DNA of 64,000 nt from NCBI GenBank assembly GCA_000499405.2, contig HG738136.1, forward strand, positions 2,086,646-2,150,645. The letters are read 5' to 3'. This stretch comes from Onchocerca volvulus. Taxonomy: Eukaryota; Nematoda; Chromadorea; Rhabditida; Onchocercidae. The notes under the pieces were generated by a model that saw only the letters and a list, made by a program, of their open reading frames with translations, did no database searches and was not told the DNA's origin. Shown one piece after another: positions 1 to 11,310 of this stretch (position 1 is its first letter; every line of letters begins with the position of its first letter). A program made the position numbers and the translations under genes.

Positions 1-3000
1 TTCGCAGTCATTTGATATAGACTTGGGCGAAGTAAATTTTTATCTCTTCTTGTATATTATATTAACAAATCATATATTTCAGAGTACTAGATTAAAGAGG
101 ATGAACAAATTTCAAGTTCATCATAAATTATTTGTATTTCCTTTTTAGGATCCGATGTTACCGATTTTAAGTGAAGGTACTTGTAACTACCTACTCGATG
201 GAATCGGTACAGACATCGATGAAATTTCAAGGACATCAATGAAAAGTGGCACCAAATGTCCTAAGTCTGTTGGTGATTATATTTCATCTGGAAAGTTACG
301 CGAACGCTTCAGCAGCATATCTTCAGGACGTACAAGGTCATTTTGGATCCTTAATGCTGTCATATGTGTAATGATATTTGCTGAATGAAAAGTTCATTCT
401 TCAAAAATCATCACAGTTTCATATATGTTCCACATTTCCATTTTATCCAATAAAGCTTTAGTTTTGCATAAATTATCTATTTCCTTATGATTTTCGTCCT
501 ATCTTTTTTATGTACGACCATAAATGGTGAAATTTTTTAGATTACACTCCGGTATGTCGGATGGTTTCGACGATCTTTTCGGATCATCACCACTCTTCAG
601 TCCTACAGATCTACTGTCATCGTTGTCATTCAGCGATATTTTGGGTGCAGCTGATGATCATTCATTACCAGGTTTTGATGAACAAAACTTTGAACTTCAT
701 CAACAGAATTCTACGCAAAAGAATTGTTCAAGTTGTGGTCACCATTGCATTCTATATGGTCTTAAGTGGAGGTTTGCCTTTATTGTAACTAGAAAACATC
801 GCCATAAAAAGGCTCGCGGTATATCAAAATGAAAATTTTGAATTCATTAAAATTATCTGATTCTCTAGATGTGGAAATACGAACTGCTTGAAATGGAACG
901 AAATTCATGAACCATCAGTTTCTGAAATAAATCAATTGCCCAGTTTTGTGGTATTTTTTTTTTTTTTAAATTTCTTTATATTCTCAAAATTTGAAGATTT
1001 TCAGTCTCATACAAACTTATTGCATCCTTTCTTTTTTAAATTTGTTTTTGATGTCCTTTACCTATGTTTTTATCTGAGTCGTGCACTAATATGAATTAAA
1101 TTTATTATATTCAGTTATTTTTATTTATTTTTTTTTTCAGAAAGAAAATCCTGACGACATTAAAACCGATCTTGTAACTCTGAATGCTTGTTCGAGTGCT
1201 CAGCAACTTGATAGCACTTTAGACAGTATTCATGATCCGATCATTTCAAATATTATACCTAATCGCTTGCCACCAGATTCGTTCTCAAATACTTTTCCGC
1301 AAACATCAGTACCATCGACAGCGAAAGCTGAAAACGATTCCAATCACATTCAGGGATATCTTCAATGTACTGCGCAGGAAAGTGTTTTTCCAGCCTCATT
1401 ACACCAGAATCAAAATGGATCACTTCCAAATAATCAGAATATTTCTTTCAAAAGAACCGGAAATGGACGTCCCAAATTTTAGTAAGTTTTTTTCCAAAGA
1501 ATCTTAGTGCATGGGATTTCTTCATTGTAAGTTAAGTTTTTATTACATTTCTTAATTTTTCTTCTATGGATTGAATGATTTATTGGAATGATGATGAGCA
1601 TTTGCTGCAATTTCAAAACACATTTTCAGGCTTTCGTTTATTATTGTCTTAGTAGATAAAAAATCATTTTTCAAGAAAAGAAAAAGGTTATCCTATTGGG
1701 TATTTTAAAATGGGTTATTCATTTTTCAAAAGAAAAAAGAAAGTCTCTTGAATTTCTCAGTCCATTTTAATAATCTATTTTTTATTTTTATTTTTCTTAC
1801 AGCAAAGTGGAAAAAACGCCGTTGGTGGCAGAAGATGGTTGTAGACACTGTTTTCACTGCAACGGACAAGTACGGCCACAAATGTGCGGCGGCAATAGAC
1901 ACAGGTAATTTTTCATAGTAGTTGTTCAGAAAGTTGTTTTCACTGCAACGAATAAGCAGAATTTGCTCATCAAAAATATAATTAATTTAAAATCAATTGC
2001 TATATCATCTCTGTCTTCGAAAGTCTTTGATTTTAGCTATTATTTTTCAATCCTTTTTACTTTATTTCAGATGGCGTTGCGTCGATAAGAAATGCCGAAA
2101 ATGGTATGGTTGGGTCAGGAGTCATGAAGAGATACCTAAAGTACTAAGTTTAAAATTTTTAGTTTAGTTTATTCGTACAGATAATATAATTCTTCCTTTC
2201 TTTTTTTTTTTTTAAGGATTTGGGCAAGAAAGGAAGATGGAAAGATCTTATCAAAATTCGAAGGAAATCACCATCAATTAGTGAAGCTGAGGGTGAACAG
2301 GTTGTTGCAAAACATTTCAATCTAATTTTCAATTGTATTGATGAATTTTTCTTTTTTTTTCTCTTTTCATTCATAGAATTTCGTTTTTAATGAAATGCAC
2401 TTCTATGCTTCATTTTCAGAATGAATCAATTAGAAAGACTGCGAGAAAAAATACGAGGCAGTCAGGTATTTATATTATTATCAAATCGATTCTTTTAGTT
2501 CAGTGTCTTTTTGTTTCATGAAACGGAACTTTAGAAGAATCATGATGAAGAACATAAGTGCAATTAAAATTATTCAAAGACTTGTTGTTGTTGATTTCTT
2601 AGTTTTCAGATTAATGTTTAATGTTTCTAGTTAGAAAATCCTGAAATTATTTAGGTAATCGAACTCGATCCTCGGGAGTTATGCAGATGAGGAGTTGTAT
2701 GGAACGGCGGGTACGATGGTGGACAAATGAAAAAAGAGAAAGTGGACTATCTCCTGAGAGGGAATTCTCAAGTGATCCGCTAGATGCAGCAGCTGTGTGT
2801 ATTACAGTATCGAAATCAATGACTTCAGCTGCTAGTACACGGTATTTTATTTCTCATTAAATGTCAGAAATATGATAGAATGTTCATAAAAATGAAAATG
2901 AAATATTTTTATGAAAGTTTTCTCACCATTCATTTTGGTATAGAAGCCAAATATTACTTGCTTTTAATAAATGAATAGATGATTTTCTGAGATGAAATGA

Positions 3001-3200
3001 TTTAATTTCTGATTTATTTAATATGTAGAACCGATGAACCGGGTACAGTAGATGGATCGTTGGATTTGCTGATGGACACGTTATTCAGCTTATTAGCGCC
3101 ACTCTTGGCATTAACGAAGCAGGTGCCCAGTGTTTTAGACCAAGAGACAGAAAAGAAACTTTGGGAAGCATGTGCTTTACATACACCAAGATTTGCATAA
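1..3200 (+). CDS. Unrecognised protein with two Cys-rich WRC modules (5' end outside window)
   Basis: The gene enters the window already in progress. I join exons 1-31, 149-336, 541-771, 869-950, 1141-1481, 1803-1904, 2071-2140, 2217-2300, 2420-2465, 2655-2841 and 3029-3200; all have GT-AG borders and one open frame of about 510 residues ending in TAA at 3198-3200. Two similar cysteine modules stand out. The first spans exons 541-771 and 869-950 (NCSSCGHHC, then KWRCGNTNCLKW). The second spans 1803-1904 and 2071-2140 (CRHCFHCNG, then HRWRCVDKKCRKWYGW). They look like zinc ribbons, which is inference. Between them is a Ser/Asn/Gln-rich stretch. After them come a basic stretch (DLGKKGRWKDL, RRK) and a hydrophobic C-terminal helix (DTLFSLLAPLLALTKQ). 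A nuclear, nucleic-acid-binding role is possible but unproven. I do not recognise the family. The WRCx4CRK pattern weakly recalls ISXO2-type transposase zinc ribbons. Confidence 0.75.
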
Positions 3201-3420
3201 TAGATTTTTTAGTTTTTGTAAATCTTTTGAAATTAATTTAGAAAATTTTACTCGTTTTGGTTAACATGTAGGCTAGATGTTGGGATATCTGCATCATTCG
3301 TGATATTGCTATGAAACAAAATCAATGTACTGATTTAAAAAATTATAAAAATTTAAAAGATTTTAATATTCCAACATTTATTTGGTTAGACTATCCTATA
3401 ATGTACAGGAAAGAGTCATG

Positions 3421-3618
3421 TCATTATTCCCTAAAAATATCTCTAATACTTGTGAAAGTTCTGAGATCATTTCTAGTTATTCATCAGGTCTGCTTTTTGG
3501 TATAATATTTGTTTACTCTCATTATTCCCTACTAATATCTCTGATACTTGTGAAAGTTATCTGAGATCATTTCTAGTTATTCATCAGGGCTGCTTTTTGG
3601 TATAATATTTGTTTACTC
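3421..3618 (+). repeat. Tandem duplication, two copies of about 98 bp
   Basis: Copies begin at 3421 and 3519 with TCATTATTCCCT. Each carries CTTGTGAAAGTT, GAGATCATTTCTAG and GCTTTTTGGTATAATATTTG. They differ at only a few positions, so the duplication is recent. It sits between the unrecognised first gene and the two exon-like pieces. Confidence 0.9.
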
Positions 3619-3710
3619 CACAATTTACAGAAATGAATTAAACTTTCAGGACCAAGTTTTTTTTTAGCATTCTTGTTGATAACGTTTAATGTTATCGTTT
3701 TAATATTCAG

Positions 3711-4190
3711 TATTACAATTTGAGACAGGAACCAGTTATGCTAGTCTTTGCTGTTACATTTACGGCTATGACTTTTCTCGAACTAAGCGAATACTTTAAA
3801 GTCTCATCTGTGTAAGTCTCACGGAGTTATTGAACTTTAAAGACTTCTTATAATGAACAGAACTTGATTTATCTACATACTAAAGTTGGAATGGGAGTTT
3901 TGATTTCATCGCCAAATTTATGATCATTTATTTCTGTACATAGTTTTTAAAATATGAAAAATTTCGACCTTGTCTTCCGCCTTACAAATTTATGCCCCCG
4001 ATGTAAAAGTCATATGCGCATTGTTTGTTTTTTTTTTCCGATTCTCAGTTATATTTTTTATAAAATTTATATAATTTTGCAGCTGGTGATAAATCTCGGT
4101 GATCGCAGTGCTTTCTGTTCCTATTTGTATTTGCCGTTATTTTTAGTTAAGTTCGTTCTACCATTGTTGTTGGATCTGTTGTTGAAATAA
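3711..4190 (+). CDS. Two exon-like pieces of a small membrane protein or alternative 3' exons
   Basis: Bases 3711-3809 follow an acceptor (ATATTCAG) and encode 33 residues starting YYNLRQEPVM with a hydrophobic middle. Bases 4083-4190 follow TTTTGCAG and encode LVINLGDRS, then a strongly hydrophobic tail ending LLLDLLLK and TAA. The frames join if the donor is GTGTAAG at 3810; the better-looking donor two bases further on would give an immediate stop. An AATAAA overlaps the final stop. No convincing start exon is visible. The pieces would splice in frame onto the preceding gene if a donor inside its last exon (CAG|GTGCCC, after LTKQ) were used. They could therefore be alternative 3' exons, a separate short gene, or chance. 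Confidence 0.3.
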
Positions 4191-4929
4191 AGTAAATAAA
4201 CAAAAAAGCACTTCTTAAAAAAGAAATTTAGATCTATACAATTAAGCAGAACTTATAATGAAGCATATACATGTGCAAGGGAAATCCATAAAATATTTAT
4301 AAAAATTTCGTGCAAAACTAGATTAACGTGTACCCAGAAATATGAAAGAAATTCCTTAAGCAACATTGATAAATATATGTGGTACATAATAATAAAAAAT
4401 CATTATATATTATGGTTTTAGTAATTCCATTTCTTTCTACAGATACCGGAAATGATATGTAAAGTTAATTTCTTCAGAGAAGGATTGGCTAAGCAAGCAG
4501 AAACGTGGGAGTCAGTTTCCTATGAATTCTTTTATGGTTTTCTTTTTTTCTAGCATTCCAATTTTCAGAGAATTATTGTAGTTAATCAGTTTTATGAACA
4601 CTGAAACGAGAGAATTTTAGATGCGAGGAATTCAAAAGTTGAATTAAAATGATTCAACTGAACTAAATTTGAAACTACTGTTGCCTAGAATTATCACTAT
4701 AAATCTTCCTATCCCTTCGAGAAGTATTAATAAAAGATATAAATAATCTAAATTATGATCACATTCGAATACAAGATCGATAGATGATTAATAGAGGAGA
4801 AGTTATTATTAGAAAAATGTAGTAAATTTGTATCAGTTCCTTGAAAAACAAAATAAAATAATATCATATCTATTTATACAATTTTTTAGAAAAAAAAAAA
4901 TTAATTAAACAAAAAATGAGTCATTTATC
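4191..4929. other. Intergenic spacer, no gene seen
   Basis: This AT-rich stretch lies between a plus-strand and a minus-strand 3' end. It probably holds 3' UTR sequence of both neighbours. I see no coding pattern or repeat. Confidence 0.6.
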
Positions 4930-7618
4930 TTATTTACTGAAGAAATATGTAATGAGAATGAGGATAAGAATGAGAGTAACAAAAAATATAAGTAGAAAAA
5001 TTCTCTTTTGTCGTGCCCTTCGTTGATATATAACAGCCCGTTGTACTGCCGTTGCTCCCTGAAAACAATAATTTACTACAAAAACAGACCAGTTTTTTTA
5101 TTTCAAATCCAAAGATAAACAAACATGAACATATAGTAAGAATAGTCCATATTCTAGATATAATAAAAATTTTGCAGCTATATCATTTTGAAACTTTTCA
5201 GATTACTGAATCAATTCCATATTCAAATATTAAAATGTTCAACTTCATACTTTACACAATGACAATACCGTACTTGTTGCACATGTATAGATGCATGTTC
5301 CACATTTGCTTCGATACTATCCATAATTTCACCCTGATCATGTACAATTCTCGCCAAATCTTTCATCACCTGTGTCACGTCGCTGATATCCTGATCAAGT
5401 TGTCTCATCGCCTGAATATACAAATTACAAGCGAATTAGTCTCTCTAATCTTCCGATGCACTCATTTTTGTTTTAAAATGTTTAAATGTGAAATAATTTA
5501 TTTACAGATTGATACGAACAATAAACAAAAACTTTGGAATTAAACAAATATTTGTGTATTAAGCTACAAACAATTTCTCAATGCCATAAATAGGAGACTT
5601 TTCAAAGTTAAATAATTCAAAATTGAAGTCAGCTAAGTTTTTTTCGTCGCTAAACAACTGTTTATCTTACTTACTCTTTTACTAAATCTTGAAAAGTTGA
5701 AAACCAACAATCATAGTTCCCTGCTCTAGTGTTTCTGGTAATTTTATGGGCCATGTAGTTTGAGCCTTTTGTAGTTTCAATTAATTAAGTTGCGTATTTT
5801 CTATTTAGTCTGCAAATGCAGTGCATCTCCTATATAGTCTGCAAATTTATAAGCGAGACAAAGTTGATAATAATCCTTCCAAAACAAGCTTATAATTGCT
5901 TTCTTTAAAATCAGTGCGGAAATTACTTTTTTAAGAAACCAAAGAGAGTACTGCATTAGGAGAATACAAAATTTGTTTGGATTAATTACCTATGCCACAT
6001 AAAAAATTAAATTATAACATCAATTTGAAATACTAATAAACGAAATAAACTATGAAATTCACCTCACTCCTCTCCCTGATTTCCGTGAGATGTTGCTGAT
6101 GTTGAATCTGAAGTTGCTGTCGTTCTTGTTGTTCGCCATCATTTACTTGCTGTATCTGTAACTGAATAAGGTCAAATTAACAATAAATAAGATTTAAAAA
6201 AAAAAAAAAAGAACAAACAGCAATATTTTCTACCATTCTCGATATATCCTGAAAAATCGAGATTTTTATGTGTATGGAAGAAATGAGCACAGGATTTAGA
6301 GAATTTAGTCTTTTGAATAAATTCAATTTCTACACAATTTCATCTATTAGAGCTTCCGCAAGTATTTCTATCTCTTTGAAGAGAAAAAAATAAATTTTCC
6401 TTTCGTTTTTTCTACGAAAATACCAGATATCCATTATCCTTTAAAATGTTAGTACTGCCATGCTAAGACTAGAAGTAAGGGATAGATTTCCACAATTACC
6501 TGATGGCTAACTTGCTGATCTTGAGCAGCTACTGCTTTCATTGATTCCTTTTCTTTTGCAACTGCATTTCGTTGGGCCACTTGCAAACGATTTAGAACAG
6601 CAATTAAATCACCCATAAGTCGTTCACGATGCACTCTCATTGCCGATGCATACCTCTGAATAATGATAGAATGTCGTCGGACAAATTCTCAAAAAAGAAG
6701 TAGATAACAAATTGTTTTTATTAATAAAATAAGAATTTCTATTCTATGATCCTAAAATCAACCATAAATTAAACCTGGTCATTTGACAATTCCACCAAAC
6801 GTTTCATCAAAGTGTTTGTTTCTTTGCTTAATGTATTAGCTGATGATGTTACTTCTGCTATCTGATCACGTAATTGTTCGCCATCATCACTGCTACCAAT
6901 TTTTCCACCTAATACTTCCAACTGTTGCACTGAAACTTGCTTATTTACAGAACAATCGGATATATTTTTGTCTAAAATTATATTAACATCAAATTCAAAT
7001 CGTTTTTTTTTTCTTTTAAAATTAATTTATCATTTGTTTAATTTCTTATTAAGTTATCATTTGTTTGATTTCTTATTAAGTTAATATTCTATTAAGTTGA
7101 TAGAAGATAACTCAAAGAAGGACGAGTTAACTTATAAGAGTTGATTTTTGTTATCAGCCTCAGAAAAAAACATATTCCAATGAAAATATTCTAACACTAA
7201 ATTATCATCAAGATATTTGTCAAGATATTACGGAATATTCATGTAGATATATTGAAGTTATATGAAAGTTAAGTTCTTTAATATTAAGATGGTAAGAATG
7301 TTTTCAAATTCGAAAATTATCCTTTTAAGAACGTCAACTACAGAATGAAATCTCGCAGAATCTCTACATTTGTGACAGACATAAAAAGGAATCAAAACCA
7401 TCAAAACAAATCCGATTATCCGAACAAATCCGATTAAACAAATCCGGATATCTATGGGATCAATTTTTCTCGCTTAGGAGTAATTTTCTTGAAATTACTG
7501 ATAGAAGATAGAAAAAAATTAATTAAAAAAAAAAGAACAAACCATAATGGCTTAATCGTTGGATATTACTTGCAATGGTTGACACCAGTGTACTGCCTTC
7601 AACACTATCTGAATCCAT
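4930..7618 (-). CDS. syx-7: Syntaxin-7/12-type Qa-SNARE, 255 aa
   Basis: Endosomal t-SNARE that would drive fusion of endosome or lysosome membranes. Exons on the minus strand are 7543-7618, 6775-6929, 6500-6655, 6234-6248, 6063-6161, 5274-5411 and 4930-5058, together 768 bases in one frame. The N-terminal half is a helical Habc-like region (for example ERLMGDLIAVLNRLQ). The SNARE helix is about residues 165-228, including VMKDLARIVHDQGEIMDSIE with the zero-layer glutamine at Q193. A basic stretch (YQRRARQKR) precedes a C-terminal membrane anchor of Leu/Ile at about 233-253, with only SK after it. This fits syntaxin 7/12/Pep12 (about 260 residues) better than plasma-membrane syntaxin 1. The start is the ATG opening MDSDSVEGST. 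Exon 4 is only 15 bases long. The family call is firm; the exact orthologue is inferred. Confidence 0.93.
6234..6248 (-). other. 15-base micro-exon of the syntaxin gene
   Basis: On the minus strand this reads GATATATCGAGAATG (DISRM), with AG just before and GT just after. It adds five residues between the Habc region and the Gln-rich linker, and is a multiple of three, so it could be skipped without breaking the frame. Confidence 0.65.
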
Positions 7619-8519
7619 TGCCTTTTTTCTGAAAATGAAAAAAAAAAAAATAAGAAATTTAAATGAAATTATAATACATAAACAGGTAAAGTAATATACA
7701 ACTTCGTAAATATATCAAATAAAAATAGTCCAAATAACAATCGAACAACATTTAACAAATTGAATTCAAAAGTAATTTGAACAGATAATTTCCAAACAGA
7801 ATAAATAGAAATATATGAAAAAATTGATAAGAAATAAAAAAAGAAAATACTGCGAAATTTAAAATCAACAGTATAATTTAGATTTAGAAATAAATATATC
7901 TTTGAGGAAAATTTATGAAAAAAGATAAAAGATAATTTATAAAGAGTTATTTTATCAATTTATCTCGGAATAATTAATTACTATTTCATAAATAATATCG
8001 ACATAATTTTATCATTTCACTCTTAATTTTCATCATTTCACTCTATATCACTCTGATGTATAATTCTTATATCATATAAAAAAGATCGTTTTTCTAAAAA
8101 ATACACAGTACTAATTAAAGTAATATCCCAAAAGATATATATCAATAAATAAGGTCTCAAATATATGTAGTAGCAATTTAGGTCAAAATTTGTAGTAATA
8201 ATTAAGATAATTAGCATAAAAATTACCACCGCAATTTGGATACAATTTTATTACTCCTATTATGAATAGCAACTTTGAAAAGACTTCATTTTTATTACTT
8301 GCTATAGACTACTAATCGGAGTGTTAGAATAATATAGAAAGAATTTATGAGTAAATAAGTAATAAAAATGGAAGTAATGAGTAATAAAGTAATGAAATAA
8401 TTTCTTATAAATAATATAAAATAGTGGATCTTATTCATCGATTACTACTTGAAGAGAAACCAAGAAGTTGAAGAATATTGAAATATAAAACCCTCGTGAA
8501 AACATGCAAATAGAGTATC

Positions 8520-8557
<38 letters not shown>

Positions 8558-9246
8558 AAAGAAAGAAATTTCAAGGTCAATGGATTTTAGAGAAGGGAGG
8601 AAAAAAATAAAAACTTTGTTATCAAATATCATTAATCTTATTATTTTCGAAATTTATTTGATAAATTATTCAATTACTTTAAATTTATTCAATTCTCAAA
8701 TTATTTAAGCAAAAAAAAAAAAAAAAATCAATAGCTCAACATCATTAAAAAACGGAAAAAATATTATACTAAATGAAAGTTCTACTTATAAACATAATTA
8801 TACTTTATCAATACTAAATACGGATTAGGATTGTTTACTTTTTTCTTGACTCGATTCCTCTACAACTGTACAAAATTCCTACATTTCAGTAAACAACGGA
8901 AGAAATCAAAACAGCAAGTTTCCTTTTTTTTTTTCTTTTTTTTTTTTTTTAAGCATAAGAATTCATAGAATTGAGAAAACGATGCTGATAAGATGTCTTT
9001 TAGGATGAATAATGAAAAATCGAACAACAAAAGGCCACAAATTTTTTCCAAGCATATCGCAAATATCAAAAATGTTTTCATTTCTCTTATAGAATATTTC
9101 GAAATGATAAAAATTGAAAAATCTTATATGCATGAAGAAAACAGATGATTCTTTACTAATTTTTTCCGCTATTTTCTCATCTTTCTATTCTCATTTCCTC
9201 GAATAACTTCTTACTTTACAGAATCCTCGATGTTCCGTAACTCGTA

Positions 9247-9370
9247 GCTTCTCTTCTTCAACACAATCTTCTAATTTTAACAGAATTCGCGTGTTTCGTG
9301 ACTTCTCTTCTTCAACACAATCTTCTAATCGTATCAACACGTTTTCGTAACTTCTTCAATATAATCTTCA
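9247..9370. repeat. Short tandem repeat, CTTCTCTTCTTCAACACAATC type
   Basis: A unit of about 54 bp containing CTTCTTCAACACAATCTTCT occurs twice (near 9250 and 9304). A decayed third copy (CTTCTTCAATATAATCTTC) follows. Confidence 0.7.
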
Positions 9371-9719
9371 AACATATGTTAGCAAAAAATACACACCATT
9401 CCTATCATAATATTTTGAAGACTGCTACAACAGAGAATGATTTGTTAGTCATTCGAACATAAATAATTAATTATCCGTAATTAGTGTCATCTAAAAGACA
9501 CATCAGACTCATTGCTCAATTTTAGTTCCGATTATTAATAAGAAAAACAAAAAAAAAAAGATTGATTAATACTTTTGCTAAATTTAGCGATTTCCATTCA
9601 TCAGACTCACATATAATCATTGCAAAGATTACTTATAATCATCGAAAATTTCATATCTCCAAGAATTTATGAACCAGCAGATGAATACAATTATTCTTAT
9701 CTATCATTTTCTTATCACC

Positions 9720-9802
9720 AATCTAAGTTATCACTTCAATATCCAATGCTCATTGCGCCAAATCTAAGTTATCACTTCAATATCCAATGCTCATTGCGCC
9801 AA
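9720..9802. repeat. Two perfect 41-bp tandem copies
   Basis: The unit starts AATCTAAGTTATCAC and ends CATTGCGCCA; copies begin at 9721 and 9762 and appear identical. The repeat alone explains the ORF that runs across it. Confidence 0.9.
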
Positions 9803-9923
9803 ATTTTAGAACCATGCTACTTATCATCTACAAATCATCCATACATGCACATTTTTTCATATTTAAATTACAATTAACTGTACGAAATTTGCATAAAAAT
9901 TCTTCGACATCCATTCGAGAAGT

Positions 9924-10031
9924 TAGCATTGTCTAAAAAATGGCTCATTATTATCATTTTTTATATAAATAAAAATGTAGCATTGTCTAAAAAATGGCTC
10001 ATTATTATCATTTTTTATATAAATAAAAATG
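9924..10031. repeat. Two perfect 54-bp tandem copies ending in a Helitron-like left-end motif
   Basis: Each copy runs from TAGCATTGTCTAAAAAATGG to TATATAAATAAAAATG. The second copy passes directly into the inverted-end element that starts near 10012. The duplication therefore includes the first bases of that element. Confidence 0.85.
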
Positions 10032-10371
10032 TAAATGTTCGTTGTTTCTTTTGACACAAAATTGTAAATTCTTTATCGATTGCTTTGAAATTTTGAAACA
10101 ACACGGCAACACTGCGTTTGAATAGGTATACCTACTTTTTTTTACCTGTCACACATGTGTCACAGGTAAAAGTAATTGAGCGGACTGAATTGATTAACTA
10201 CAATTTTCTGAATTGTTCATTTTTACAAAATGTTTCAAATTCTTCACCGACTGATCTGAAATTTTGATAAAAACTGTTACATTCGAATAGGCACGTGTAT
10301 CGCGCACCGTAAGAGCTTCCGGAAATTTACGATTTTGAACAAACGAACACTTACATTTTTATTTATATAGA
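10012..10371. mobile_element. Inverted-end (palindromic) repeat element, copy 1
   Basis: The left end reads TATATAAATAAAAATGTAAA and then TGTTCGTT. The right end is the reverse complement of TCTATATAAATAAAAATG and then TAAGTGTTCG. Near 10138-10171 is an internal near-palindrome (TTTTACCTGT ... ACAGGTAAAA around ACACATGTGT). It has no ORF. Related copies lie at 23727, 30740 and 40057. The end sequence resembles Helitron 5' ends (TC plus an A/T-rich start), but the inverted arrangement is unlike an intact Helitron. Confidence 0.7.
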
Positions 10372-11010
10372 CTAACTGAAGCCGTACTAATAATGAATAA
10401 TAACTTTCAGAAAAATGTTCACAAAGATGCCAAATACAGTCTAAACTCTCATCAAAATCATCATTTACGTAATTCCAGAATTATATGAAATATTCTGATC
10501 ACAGAAATTAAATTACTTAAAATGATCCATTTCCAATATTAATACTAATAATGAATAGTCATTATTAATACTAATAAGGATTTTTAGAAAAAAAAAAAAT
10601 TTACAATCAAAAATCTCATTATACTGTATATTGCGAGATTTTCGTTATCATAACAATTCCAGAATTATCTAATCTAAGAATGCTTTTGATCGAAGAATTC
10701 CAAACTGATCTATTTTGAGTAAAACAGAACAACAAATCTTTTAGACAACAGTATTGAAATCAATCAATAAAATCACACTCCGTCAAATAATAAATCCATA
10801 AATTGATGATATTGGAGCTCGTTAAACAGAAATCAAAAAATACGAATTTCACTTCTCACATTTCTCTTTACTGTCCTCTATTCTTCCATTTCGCTCACAA
10901 TCATTTTGAAAAGAACAGTTCGTTTCATTGATAACATTATTATAGACAAATATGACAGCAATTTTTCATTTGCGAAAATAATCAATCGTTGTAAATTTTG
11001 ACTCATACAA

Positions 11011-11310
11011 TGTGAAAATTTCAGAAATCATGAAAATTAGCAATTACTATTGAAGACTGAATTATGCCTAATTTTGTGAAGAAATCATTCATTATCGCAA
11101 ACATTAATTCATGCGGAAATTTCAGAGATCATGAAAATTAGCGATACTATTAAATGCTCTTCAGATTTAATTATATCTAATTTTACGACGAAATCATTAA
11201 TTGTCGCAAATCCTAATTCATGCGGGAATTCTAAAGATCATGAGAATTAGCGATACTATTGTATCTTCTTCAGCCTTAATGTCTAATTTTACGGACAAGT
11301 CACAAATTCA
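11011..11310. repeat. Three diverged tandem copies, about 100-110 bp each
   Basis: Copies begin near 11011, 11112 and 11221, each with TG(C/T)GRRAAT followed by GATCATGA, AATTAGC and later CTAATTTTACG or a variant. Divergence is moderate, so this is an older array. Confidence 0.75.

Noticed and set aside
5052..5543. 163-residue plus-strand ORF
   Set aside because: It is the antisense shadow of the syntaxin SNARE exon.
9620..9877. 85-residue ORF in the region between the syntaxin and phosphatase genes
   Set aside because: It is created by a 41-bp tandem duplication and has no domain feature or splice context.
10138..10171. Palindrome TTTTACCTGT...ACAGGTAAAA as a possible operator
   Set aside because: It is an internal part of the inverted-end repeat family, with a related form in copy 2, so a repeat origin explains it.
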